64,000 bases of DNA from Arthrobacter sp. B1805. Lineage in GTDB: Bacteria; Actinomycetota; Actinomycetes; Actinomycetales; Micrococcaceae. The stretch spans positions 1 through 64,000 of the forward strand of contig NZ_PJIQ01000008.1 of the NCBI RefSeq assembly GCF_002929745.1, given 5' to 3'. Shown one piece after another: positions 9,597-18,279 of the stretch (position 1 is the first letter of the stretch; each line of letters opens with the position of its first letter). The position numbers and the translations under genes are program-made. The notes beneath the pieces are model-generated. The model saw only the letters and a list, made by a program, of their open reading frames with translations, had not been told where the DNA came from and ran no database searches.

Positions 9597-10670
9597 TTAG
9601 TGTGCAAAATGATCCCATCCCCTGAGGGCCGTCGCCCGTGACGCCAGTGTCACCAGTGGCTTGCCCGGCACTACCGAGCCTACCGCAGTGAACCCGGGTG
9701 GCAGGGAGCGATCTGCCGGGAAGGTCGCCAGCAGACCATGGTCCTCCCCACCACCGAGCACCCAGTGCATCGGATCCTCTCCCAGCAGATCTGCGGTCGA
9801 GCGGAGTTCCTCGGCGAAAGGAAGGAGGGCTGCCGGCCGGAAGTCGAGCTGCACTCCGCTGGCCGTCGCTATCCGTGCGGCGTCGCGGACCAGCCCGTCC
9901 GAGATGTCGAGCATGGCGCTCGCCCCGGCGGCGGCGGCTGCCGGGCCCGACGCGAGGGGTGGGACCGGACGCAGCTGTGCCGCCGCCAGTTCCTTTCCTG
10001 CAGGACCGAAATCGGCGATGGGGCGGCCGTCCTCCAGGAGGGCAAGACCGGCGGCCGCACGGCCCAATGTTCCCGCGATGGCGATCGTGTGACCTGGTTC
10101 GGCGCCCGAGCGGAGCACGGGAGCACCCCGGAGCACCCCTGTCACGGCTGCCGTGATCACGAGCTGCGCTCCCCCACCGAGGTCTCCGCCGACCACCGAG
10201 CAGTTGTCGGCGCCGAGCTCGCTGATCGCTGCCGCAAGTCCACGGGCGCAGTCCTCGACCCACGCGACGGACGTGGCCGGAGGAAGCGTCAGGCTCACGA
10301 CGAGCGACGTCGCCGTGCCACCCATGGCGTTGATGTCGCTCAGGTTCTGGGCGGCCGACTTCCAGCCCACGTCATACCCCGTCGTCGTGAAGCCGTTCGG
10401 CCGCACCAGTCGGAAGTCGTGGTCCTCCACGAGTGTGTCCATCGAGATGACCACGGGCCCCGATCCCGGCACCAGCACCGCGGCGTCGTCGCCCGGCCCG
10501 ACCAGCGCGCCCTTCGACGGACCGAGCAGCGGGATGATCCTCGCAAGCAGCTCCCGCTCGCCCATACCACCGACCGTGGGACCGCCACCGACCGTGGGAC
10601 CGCCATCGGTGGGGGCGGTCCGGGCGCCGGAGGCGGGACGCGGGTCCGGTCCCTGCGATGCATCAGGCAT
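9597..10670 (-). CDS. thiL: Thiamine-monophosphate kinase
   Basis: A 357-residue ThiL that phosphorylates thiamine monophosphate to the active cofactor thiamine diphosphate. Family motifs are visible: GPGDDAAVL near residue 58, SMDTLVEDHDF near 75, the DINAMGG segment, VVGGDL, MLDISDGL and the C-terminal GGGEDHGLL. The first 35 residues are an extra low-complexity stretch containing an exact in-frame duplication (see the repeat at 10568-10603). A second possible start, the ATG at 10565, would remove that stretch and give a protein closer to the usual length; neither start has a strong ribosome-binding site. Confidence 0.93.
   Translation of the reverse strand: MPDASQGPDPRPASGARTAPTDGGPTVGGGPTVGGMGERELLARIIPLLGPSKGALVGPGDDAAVLVPGSGPVVISMDTLVEDHDFRLVRPNGFTTTGYDVGWKSAAQNLSDINAMGGTATSLVVSLTLPPATSVAWVEDCARGLAAAISELGADNCSVVGGDLGGGAQLVITAAVTGVLRGAPVLRSGAEPGHTIAIAGTLGRAAAGLALLEDGRPIADFGPAGKELAAAQLRPVPPLASGPAAAAAGASAMLDISDGLVRDAARIATASGVQLDFRPAALLPFAEELRSTADLLGEDPMHWVLGGGEDHGLLATFPADRSLPPGFTAVGSVVPGKPLVTLASRATALRGWDHFAH
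10568..10603. repeat. Two exact 18-base tandem copies in the thiL 5' end
   Basis: The unit CACCGACCGTGGGACCGC occurs twice in tandem (10568-10585 and 10586-10603). Read on the minus strand it encodes a repeated GGPTVG in the disordered N-terminal extension of ThiL. It keeps the frame, so unit gain or loss would be silent for the fold, and it lies outside the protein if the 10565 start is used. Confidence 0.85.
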
Positions 10671-10725
10671 GGCGCCTACCGTACGGTGCGCGACCGACGG
10701 ATCCGGTCGGCTCTCGACGACCGGC

Positions 10726-12141
10726 TCACGAAGTCAGCGCAGTGACGTAGGCGGCCAGGCGGTCCGCCGCGGCCGCCGGCAGGAATCCGGTCGCCTTGAG
10801 CTTCGTCAGATCGAGAGTGCTCCGCAGCGGTCTCGGCGCTGCGGCCTTGCCGGCGAAATATTCGGAGGTGGTGACGCCCGTGACGTCGGAGCGGTCCCTG
10901 CCGCAGAGCGCGTACACGTCCGCCGCTATGTCCGCCCAGCTCTGCGGGTCGCCGTCATTCGTGACGTTGTAGGTACCGAACGGAGCGCGTGTCGCCAGGA
11001 GATGCAGGATGGCGGCGGCGAGGTCCTCCGTGAAGGTGAGACGGCCGACCTGGTCGTCGACGACGCTCGGCGAGACACCGCGACCTGCGAGGCCAGCCAT
11101 GGTGCGCACGAAGTTGTTTCCCTCACCGATCACCCAGCTCGTCCGCAGGATGTAGTGGCGGGGGGAGGTTGCGACGATCGCGTCCCCTGCCGCCTTCGTC
11201 TGGCCGTACACGCCGAGCGGGCTGAAGGGCTCGGCCTCGTCGTGGACATGGCGGGAGCCGTCGAAGACGTAGTCGCTCGAGATGTGGACGAGCGTCAGGC
11301 GATGCGCCGTGGCCACCCTCGCGAGGGCCGCGACGCCCGCCACGTTGACGGCCCAGGCGGCGGCGCGTCCGTCAGGTGTCTCCGCTGCATCGACCGCTGT
11401 ATAGGCTGCGGCGTTGATGATGGTGTCGTAGGCGGCCCACTGCCGTGCGCCGTCGAGGTCTCCGAGCAGGTCCAGGTCGTCGCGGGAGGCGAACTCGACG
11501 GACGCGTGGTCGGCGAGGGCGCTCCGCAGTGCCTTGCCGAGCTGGCCGTCCGCGCCGACGACGAGCGTCTTCCGCGGAGCCAGCGGTGTCACGTCCGCCA
11601 GGCGGGGGTGATTCCGGTCCTTCTCTGACAGCTCCGCCTCCGACAGCGGGACCGGCCACGCGATGGCGGCCGTCTCGTCGGCGAGGTTGAGGAAGACATA
11701 CTGATCCTGCGCGTCGGCGGACCAGTGGTCGTTGACGAGGTAGGTGTACGCCGTCCCGTCCTCGAGGGTCTGGAACGCGTTGCCGACGCCCCGGGGGATG
11801 AAGATCGCCGTCGACGGATCGAGTTCCGCGGTGAACACCGCGCCGAAGGACGGCCCCTCCCGCAGGTCCACCCACGCGCCGAACACGCGGCCGGTGGCCA
11901 CGGAGATGAATTTGTCCCACGGTTCGGCATGGATGCCGCGCGTGGTGCCCGCGGTCTCGTTGAACGAGATGTTGTTCTGTACCGGACCGAAGTCGGCGAG
12001 GCCCTCCGCCGTCATCTTGGCCCGCTGCCAGTTCTCCTTGAACCAGCCGCGGTTGTCGCCGTGCACCGGGAGGTCGAACAGCAGGACGCCGGGGATGGGC
12101 GTCTCGCGGGCTGCGAGCGGCTTCGAGAAAGTGGGACCCAC
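10726..12141 (-). CDS. Fused dTDP-4-keto-rhamnose 3,5-epimerase / dTDP-4-keto-rhamnose reductase
   Basis: A 471-residue fusion of the last two steps of dTDP-L-rhamnose synthesis. Residues 1-185 are an RmlC-like cupin with the catalytic His in RGIHAEPWDKF (His71), a later Tyr in GTAYTYLVND and the IPRGVGNAF segment. Residues 190-471 are an RmlD-like NAD(P)-dependent reductase with VGADGQLG (about 195-202), INAAAYTAVD, HISSDYVFDG and YGQTKAAGD, where Tyr and Lys are catalytic. The GTG start at 12141 lies 2 bases after the rmlB stop; the open frame to 12471 is rmlB shadow. The AEPW after the catalytic His departs from the common HYQ of RmlC. No glucose-1-phosphate thymidylyltransferase is in the window. 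Confidence 0.9.
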   Translation of the reverse strand: MGPTFSKPLAARETPIPGVLLFDLPVHGDNRGWFKENWQRAKMTAEGLADFGPVQNNISFNETAGTTRGIHAEPWDKFISVATGRVFGAWVDLREGPSFGAVFTAELDPSTAIFIPRGVGNAFQTLEDGTAYTYLVNDHWSADAQDQYVFLNLADETAAIAWPVPLSEAELSEKDRNHPRLADVTPLAPRKTLVVGADGQLGKALRSALADHASVEFASRDDLDLLGDLDGARQWAAYDTIINAAAYTAVDAAETPDGRAAAWAVNVAGVAALARVATAHRLTLVHISSDYVFDGSRHVHDEAEPFSPLGVYGQTKAAGDAIVATSPRHYILRTSWVIGEGNNFVRTMAGLAGRGVSPSVVDDQVGRLTFTEDLAAAILHLLATRAPFGTYNVTNDGDPQSWADIAADVYALCGRDRSDVTGVTTSEYFAGKAAAPRPLRSTLDLTKLKATGFLPAAAADRLAAYVTALTS

Positions 12142-12143
12142 GG

Positions 12144-13277
<1,134 letters not shown>

Positions 13278-14060
13278 TCAGGACTGGTGGCGTCCGCGAC
13301 GGCGTATGGCCAGGACGACGACGACGGCGAGCGCAACGGCGAGGATTCCCGCGCCGATCACCGCGACCGGGGCCAGGGAGGCAGCGCGTTCCTCCTCCGC
13401 TGCGACCCCCGCGGTGCTGGACCGGGCTGAGGCCGTCGTCGTGCGGCTGCTCGGCGTGGAAGGGGCGGACGTGGGGGGAAGGGCCGCCGTCGCGGTGACG
13501 ACGGGAGCCGACGGTTGCGTCGGGGACGGCGCGACCGGTACCGGCACGGGCGCGGGCGCGGGCGGTGACGCGTCCGGCGTCGTCCCGCCGGCGCTGGGGC
13601 GTGGCACCAGCACCTCGCCGGCGATTGCGACGACCTCACCTGTCGTGGAGTCGTAGCGCAGATTCGTGTAGATGAGCGTGTCGGCGAACAGGAGGTACCC
13701 GGTCCCCGGTTCGATCAGGTGCCCGGAAGCCGGGTGGACCAGGAAGCCGGTGCGCTCGTTGATCGCGAACCCCGTCTCCGGGTCGGTGCCCGAGGTCGCC
13801 GTCGGATCAGGGACGGGCGGAGCCGGTTCGACGAACGTGGTCTGGGGCTGTGGCTGCTCGACGACGGCGGGCTCCTGCTGGCCCACGACGGCAGGACGGG
13901 GCCCGGGCGGCGTGCCGGGTCCGGTAGCGGCGGCCGGCGCCGCGAGGACGGCAACCGCGACCAGTGCTGCCAACGGCCCGGAAATGGCTGTGGCGACGAC
14001 ACCGGGAACGGTTCGTCGGAAGACTGGGATCACCGGGGTCCGGCGGTGGGGCGTTGTCAT
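13278..14060 (-). CDS. Secreted, membrane-anchored Pro-rich protein with short TG repeats
   Basis: This 260-residue protein has a basic N-terminus, a signal peptide to about residue 46, and a single C-terminal membrane helix (about 232-254) ending in RRRGRH, so it should be displayed outside and anchored at its C-terminus. Between them, residues 94-125 hold four near repeats of about 8 residues with the pattern [T/S]G[F/H/Y]-hydrophobic (units PETGFAIN, ERTGFLVH, PASGHLIE, PGTGYLLF), and a weaker fifth unit follows near 139. The flanks are long Pro/Ala/Thr/Ser linkers likely to span the wall. No sortase LPxTG motif is seen. Function unknown; a wall-associated adhesion or structural role is a guess. 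It lies upstream of rmlB on the same strand. Confidence 0.7.
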   Translation of the reverse strand: MTTPHRRTPVIPVFRRTVPGVVATAISGPLAALVAVAVLAAPAAATGPGTPPGPRPAVVGQQEPAVVEQPQPQTTFVEPAPPVPDPTATSGTDPETGFAINERTGFLVHPASGHLIEPGTGYLLFADTLIYTNLRYDSTTGEVVAIAGEVLVPRPSAGGTTPDASPPAPAPVPVPVAPSPTQPSAPVVTATAALPPTSAPSTPSSRTTTASARSSTAGVAAEEERAASLAPVAVIGAGILAVALAVVVVLAIRRRGRHQS

Positions 14061-14250
14061 GCGTCCTCGGCTCGCGCTCTCGCACCAGGGCTGCGGTGGG
14101 TCGCGGCGCCGGATGCGGGTGGAAGGGGGCAGCCTGCGGTCGACTGCGGCCCCTGCAGCATACTGTCACCGTCCGTCGCTGCCGCGCTTCTCGCGAGCAG
14201 AACCCGTTCCGTGTCGGTTCCGGCCTCCTGCCACCTACTAGGGTGGTGCC

Positions 14251-14739
14251 ATGCCTGCCTATCCCCGCGCCATGACCGCACTGGCGTTTCTCGCGGCACT
14301 CGTGGTCGGGCTCCCCGGCTGCGCATCGGTCGTCGACGTCGACGCGGCAGGGGACGCGGCGAACGCGCGCTGCGCCGATGTCATGATCGCGTTGCCTCCC
14401 ACGGTTGCGGAGAACCAACAGCGCGCCACCAACAGCCAGGCGACATCCGCCTGGGGCGATCCCTCGAAGGTCGTCCTGCGCTGTGGCGTGGACGTCCCCG
14501 GGCCGACCACCGATCCGTGCGTGACCGTGAACGACGTCGACTGGGTGCTGCGGGAGGGTGATCCCGCCTGGACCGCGACCACCTACGGGCGCGATCCCGC
14601 CGTCGAGGTCCTCTTCGACCCGGACGAAGTGGCGTCGAGCACCGTCCTCGTCGAGCTGGGGAATGCCGTGTCGCGCGTCGAGCAGGCCCGTGCCTGCGTC
14701 GGCCTGGCCGACGCGACCCCCGCGCCCACGGGCGGTTGA
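14251..14739 (+). CDS. DUF3515 family lipoprotein
   Basis: A 162-residue exported protein with a signal peptide and lipobox ending GCA (Cys near residue 24). The mature part matches DUF3515 by eye: CADVMIALPPTV, then LRCGVDVPGPTTDPCVTVNDVDW and a C-terminal acidic segment. Its function is not known. In many actinobacteria a DUF3515 gene lies between ddl and thiL on the same strand; here it lies in that interval but on the opposite strand and separated from both. There is no convincing ribosome-binding site before the ATG. TAGGGT lies a few bases upstream, so the mRNA may be leaderless. Confidence 0.8.
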   Translation: MPAYPRAMTALAFLAALVVGLPGCASVVDVDAAGDAANARCADVMIALPPTVAENQQRATNSQATSAWGDPSKVVLRCGVDVPGPTTDPCVTVNDVDWVLREGDPAWTATTYGRDPAVEVLFDPDEVASSTVLVELGNAVSRVEQARACVGLADATPAPTGG

Positions 14740-14795
14740 CGCGGGTTCGAGCCCCACGCACGACGCACCCCACCCGACGACTGCCAGGAGGCACC

Positions 14796-15653
14796 GTGAA
14801 AGCCGAGCAAATCTCCGACGTCTGCACCTTCCACGGCGAGGGACCCTACTGGGATCCGCGCCGCGGCGAGCTCCTGCTGGTCGACATGATGCAGGGTGAC
14901 GTCCTCGTACGTCACGACGACGGAAGCTTCGATCGGCACGACGTCCACCCCCGCCTCGCGGGAGTCATCCGCGGCCGCGCGTCGGGCGGATACGTCGTCG
15001 GCGTCGAGCGGGGATTCGTGTTCGCCGACGACGCGTTCTCGACCCTGGAACAGGGCCCGGAGGCGTTCGGCGACTCCACCGTCCGCATGAACGACGGCGG
15101 ATGCGACCCCGCAGGCCGGTTCCTCTGCGGGTCGATGGGCTGGGAGGGCGGCTTCGGAGCGGGCAGCCTGTATTCGCTCGGCCACGACCACGCCGTGTCC
15201 ACCGTCCTGACCGGCATCACCGTGTCCAACGGCCTGCACTTCTCCCCGTCGGGCGATACCGCTTTCTTCAGCGACACGCCCACCGGACGCATCGACGCCC
15301 TCGGGTACGACGTGGGTAGCGGACGATTCACCGACCGCCGGACGTTCGCCGTCGTCGAGCCGGCGCTCGGCATGCCGGACGGCATGGCGATCGACGCCGA
15401 AGGCGGTATCTGGACGGCGCTGTACGCGGGCGGGGCGATCGCGCGCTACGACGCCGCGGGCAGGCTCAGTGAGCACATACCGCTGCCGGTGACGAACGTG
15501 ACCGCGTGCGCGTTCGGCGGCGAGGACCTGAGAACCCTCTTCATCACGACGACCCAGGAGAACATCCCGGAGGGCTCCGAGCCCACGGCGGGCGCGCTCT
15601 TCGCCGTCGAGACGGGAATCGCCGGTGCTCCCCTGCCGATGTTCGAGGGCTAG
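14796..15653 (+). CDS. SMP-30/gluconolactonase/LRE family protein
   Basis: A 285-residue six-bladed beta-propeller hydrolase of the SMP-30 family, which opens sugar lactones such as gluconolactone with a divalent metal. Metal-ligand segments typical of the family are visible: FHGEGPYWD (Glu near residue 16), RMNDGGCDPAGRFLCG, ITVSNGLHFSP with a conserved Asn, and GMPDGMAIDAEGGIW with the Asp ligand. The GTG at 14796 is preceded by AGGAGG and gives the right N-terminus; the longer frame to 14736 overlaps the previous gene. The substrate is unknown. It stands alone, so its sugar pathway cannot be told from the neighbours. Confidence 0.87.
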   Translation: MKAEQISDVCTFHGEGPYWDPRRGELLLVDMMQGDVLVRHDDGSFDRHDVHPRLAGVIRGRASGGYVVGVERGFVFADDAFSTLEQGPEAFGDSTVRMNDGGCDPAGRFLCGSMGWEGGFGAGSLYSLGHDHAVSTVLTGITVSNGLHFSPSGDTAFFSDTPTGRIDALGYDVGSGRFTDRRTFAVVEPALGMPDGMAIDAEGGIWTALYAGGAIARYDAAGRLSEHIPLPVTNVTACAFGGEDLRTLFITTTQENIPEGSEPTAGALFAVETGIAGAPLPMFEG

Positions 15654-15657
15654 GGCG

Positions 15658-15690
15658 GTACCCCTCCCGCGCGGCGCCCGGGAGGGGTAC
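15658..15690. terminator. Hairpin after the SMP-30 gene
   Basis: A perfect 12-base-pair inverted repeat (GTACCCCTCCCG at 15658-15669 and its complement at 15679-15690, 9-base loop) lies 5 bases after the stop codon. It lacks a T-run but is the best terminator candidate for the plus-strand gene. Confidence 0.6.
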
Positions 15691-15767
15691 TGCCCATGGG
15701 GCGACGTGACACGACACCGGACGGCTGGGTGCCACGCCCCACGCCCCGCGCGACGTGTCATGTCGCG

Positions 15768-15802
15768 TCGAGTCGAGTCGAGTCGAGTCGAGTCGAGTCG
15801 AG
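15768..15802. repeat. Seven tandem copies of TCGAG
   Basis: A 35-base array of seven exact TCGAG pentamers lies in the 177-base gap between the convergent SMP-30 and SDR genes. Just before it is a small inverted repeat, CGCGAC and GTCGCG (15749-15754 and 15762-15767). Each pair of pentamers is nearly self-complementary (TCGA), so the array can fold on itself. It is outside both coding regions, so copy-number change would not shift a frame. Confidence 0.9.
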
Positions 15803-15830
15803 CTCCCGGAGTAGCCATCCGGGACGCGTA

Positions 15831-16670
15831 TCAGAGGATCGGCTGCCCTCCGGTCACCGCGATGCGTGCACCTGACACATAGCTCGCCTCGTCCGAGGCG
15901 AGCAGCACGTACACCGGGGCGAGCTCTGCCGGCTGGCCCGCGCGCTGCATCGGCACCTGCTGGCCGAAGCTCTCGACCTGCTCCTCGGGCATCGTGGCCG
16001 GGATCAGCGGGGTCCAGATGGGCCCGGGGGCCACGGAATTCGCCCGGATGCCGCGCTCGGCCAGCAGCTGCGCCATCGAGGCGGTCATGTTCGCGATGCC
16101 GGCCTTCGTCGCGGAGTAGGGCAGCAGCGTGGGCACCGGGTTGTCCGAGTTGACCGAGCTCGAGCCGATGATGGAGGAACCCGGCCCCATGTGCGGCAGG
16201 GCAGCCTTCGTCAGGTGGAAGAAAGCGCTGAGGTTGATGGCCAGAGTGCGGTCCCACTCCTCGTCCGGGATCTCCTCGATCGACTCGTGGGTCATCTGGA
16301 ACGCGGCGTTGCTGACGAGGATGTCCACCCTGCCGAACACCTCGACCGCCTTGTCGATGACGGCGCGGCAGGTCGCGGCGTCGGCCAGATCGCCCGGGAA
16401 CAGCACGGCCTGCTGCCCTGCTTCCTCGACCCAGCGGGCCGTCTCCTGTGCGTCCTCGTCCTCGTTGAGGTAACTGATGAGGACGTCCGCGCCCTCCCTG
16501 GCGTAGGCGATTGCGACGGCACGGCCGATTCCGCTGTCACCGCCCGTGATGACGGCCTTCTTGCCGCTGAGTCGGCCGCTCCCGCGGTAGGACTGCTCAC
16601 CGTGGTCAGGCGTCGGCTCCATGGCCTCGGTGGTTCCGGGCGGTTCCTGCTGCTGTGCGGGCTGGCTCAC
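15831..16670 (-). CDS. Short-chain dehydrogenase, general stress protein 39 type
   Basis: A 279-residue SDR oxidoreductase with an extra polar N-terminal tail of about 40 residues, as in the general stress protein 39/YdaD group. The cofactor motif is TGGDSGIG (near residue 43), followed by NAA, the catalytic Ser in SSSVNS, and YSATK with the active Tyr and Lys. The C-terminal part ends VTGGQPIL. The GTG at 16670 was chosen because AGGAGG precedes it by about 6 bases and the product then begins SQPAQQQ; the frame upstream to 16781 is not protein-like. Substrate unknown; stress protection is inferred from the family. Confidence 0.87.
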   Translation of the reverse strand: MSQPAQQQEPPGTTEAMEPTPDHGEQSYRGSGRLSGKKAVITGGDSGIGRAVAIAYAREGADVLISYLNEDEDAQETARWVEEAGQQAVLFPGDLADAATCRAVIDKAVEVFGRVDILVSNAAFQMTHESIEEIPDEEWDRTLAINLSAFFHLTKAALPHMGPGSSIIGSSSVNSDNPVPTLLPYSATKAGIANMTASMAQLLAERGIRANSVAPGPIWTPLIPATMPEEQVESFGQQVPMQRAGQPAELAPVYVLLASDEASYVSGARIAVTGGQPIL

Positions 16671-16801
16671 TGTTCCTCCTGTGTCTACGGGTGATCGACC
16701 TCGTGGGTCCCTTGCACACCCACCGTAAGCAGCCTTAGTAATTGAAGGGAAGCGGACGAGCGTCCGGTGAACCCGTTGCACAAGGAGGACACAGGCTCCC
16801 C

Positions 16802-17839
16802 ATGCGGTATTCAGCCGAGTACATCCTGCCGTTGAAGTGGACCGGCGAGGGCCCGCTGGCGGAATTGGCCCGTTACCTGGCGGACCTCGTGCAGTGGATC
16901 GACGTCACCGTGGTGGACGGTTCTCCGGGACCGATCTTCGAGGGGCACGCTCGCGCTCTCCCGCCAGGGGTCCGCCATCTCCCGCCCGACCCCGGACTGG
17001 TGGGCGGCGGCGGCAACGGCAAGGTCCACGGCGTCCTGACCGGCCTTTCCGCGGCGCGGCATGACCTCGTCGTCGTCGCCGACGACGACGTCCGGTACCG
17101 GCGCCCCGAACTCGAGCGCCTGCTGGAGCTCCTCGAGCAGGCCGACATCGTCCGCCCTCAGAACTACTTCGCGCAGCTGCCCTGGCACGCCCGGTGGGAC
17201 ACCGGTCGGTCCCTGCTCAACCGGGCAGCGGGCTCCGACTACCCCGGCACGCTCGGTGTCCGGCGCAGCACCGTCCTCTCCACGGGCGGCTACTGCGCCG
17301 ATGCCCTGTTCGAGAACCTCGAACTCATCCGGACCGTACGGGCCGCCGGGGGCCGGGAGATCCGGGCGGACGAACTCTTCGTCGCGCGGCTCCCCTGTTC
17401 CTCGCGGCACTTCCTCAAGCAACGCGTCCGCCAGGCGTACGACAGCTTCGCCCAGCCCGGGCGGCTCGCGATCGAGCTCAGCCTCTTTCCCGCCGTCGTC
17501 CTTGCACGACCGGAACCCCGCCACCTCGCGCTGGCCGGACTCGCCGTCGTGGCACTGGCGGAGACAGGCCGCCGGCGCCGCGGAGGGCGGACCGTCTTCC
17601 GTCCGACGGCAGCGCTGTGGGCGCCGGCCTGGGTGCTCGAGCGCGCCGTCTGCAGTTGGCTCGCCGTCGCCAGCCGGGCGCGAGGGGGCGTGCGGTACGC
17701 CGGTGGCCGGATGCTTCTCGCCGCGCACTCGGAGCGACACCTGCGGTCCCACCTCGCGCAACGCGTCGGTCCGATGCCGCACGCGCACCCGATTCCTGCC
17801 ACTGCCACCGCTGGTGCGCAGGTGCCCGGCGAATCCTGA
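16802..17839 (+). CDS. Family 2-type glycosyltransferase
   Basis: A 345-residue protein with a GT-A nucleotide-sugar fold. It opens with a beta strand (YSAEYILPLKW), a DVTVVDGSPG segment and the metal/nucleotide motif VVADDDVRYR (near residue 95-104). A Trp/Arg acceptor-site region WHARWDTGRSLLNRAAG follows. The C-terminal third contains one or two weakly hydrophobic helices, suggesting membrane association. ATG at 16802 follows AAGGAGG at a rather long spacing of about 13 bases; a TTG at 16742 is less likely. It may act on a lipid or wall glycan. It is separated from the rml genes by 3.6 kb, so a link to rhamnose is not shown. Confidence 0.78.
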   Translation: MRYSAEYILPLKWTGEGPLAELARYLADLVQWIDVTVVDGSPGPIFEGHARALPPGVRHLPPDPGLVGGGGNGKVHGVLTGLSAARHDLVVVADDDVRYRRPELERLLELLEQADIVRPQNYFAQLPWHARWDTGRSLLNRAAGSDYPGTLGVRRSTVLSTGGYCADALFENLELIRTVRAAGGREIRADELFVARLPCSSRHFLKQRVRQAYDSFAQPGRLAIELSLFPAVVLARPEPRHLALAGLAVVALAETGRRRRGGRTVFRPTAALWAPAWVLERAVCSWLAVASRARGGVRYAGGRMLLAAHSERHLRSHLAQRVGPMPHAHPIPATATAGAQVPGES

Positions 17840-17990
17840 GCCGCGACGTCGCCGGTCGACGACGCCTGCTTTCCTCGGCTTGCAGTCGCATCCACCGCTC
17901 CGAGCAGGTCGGGCTGTCAACCCTCCCGGAACGAAACGGGAAAGTAAGTAGACTGATGACTCACGCAGGACACGACGACAAGGAACAGAC

Positions 17991-18221
17991 ATGGCAGACA
18001 CACTGGGAAGTCCGAAGTCCGAGCCCGAGGGCGGTTTCGAGCGGGACCCCTCGGACTGGGTGACGGGCGACGAGCCCATGACCGCCGCCCAGCGCAGCTA
18101 CCTCGACACGCTTGCACGCGAAGCCGGCGAGGAGATCCCGGCGGACATCACCAAGGCCGAGGCATCCGAGCACATCGACCGGCTGCAGGGCAAGAGCAAG
18201 AGGCTCGGCGACGACTCCTGA
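17991..18221 (+). CDS. DUF3072 small protein
   Basis: A 76-residue soluble acidic protein. The central part (DWVTGDEPMTAAQRSYLDTLAREAG followed by KAEASEHIDRLQ) matches DUF3072 by eye. That is a short actinobacterial domain predicted to form two or three helices, with no known function. No signal peptide or membrane segment. AAGGAACAG precedes the ATG. The upstream 151 bases contain a small CCCG...CGGG hairpin and no other gene. Confidence 0.8.
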   Translation: MADTLGSPKSEPEGGFERDPSDWVTGDEPMTAAQRSYLDTLAREAGEEIPADITKAEASEHIDRLQGKSKRLGDDS

Positions 18222-18279
18222 TCGTTCCGGCATGACCTGACGGCCCGGCCGACCGCACCTCAGGGCCCGGATCCTCGCC

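Noticed and set aside
15544-16257. Long minus-strand frame containing Ser-Thr-Arg-Leu-Asp repeats
   Set aside because: The repeats are only the TCGAG array read as codons; the rest is the shadow of the SMP-30 and SDR genes.
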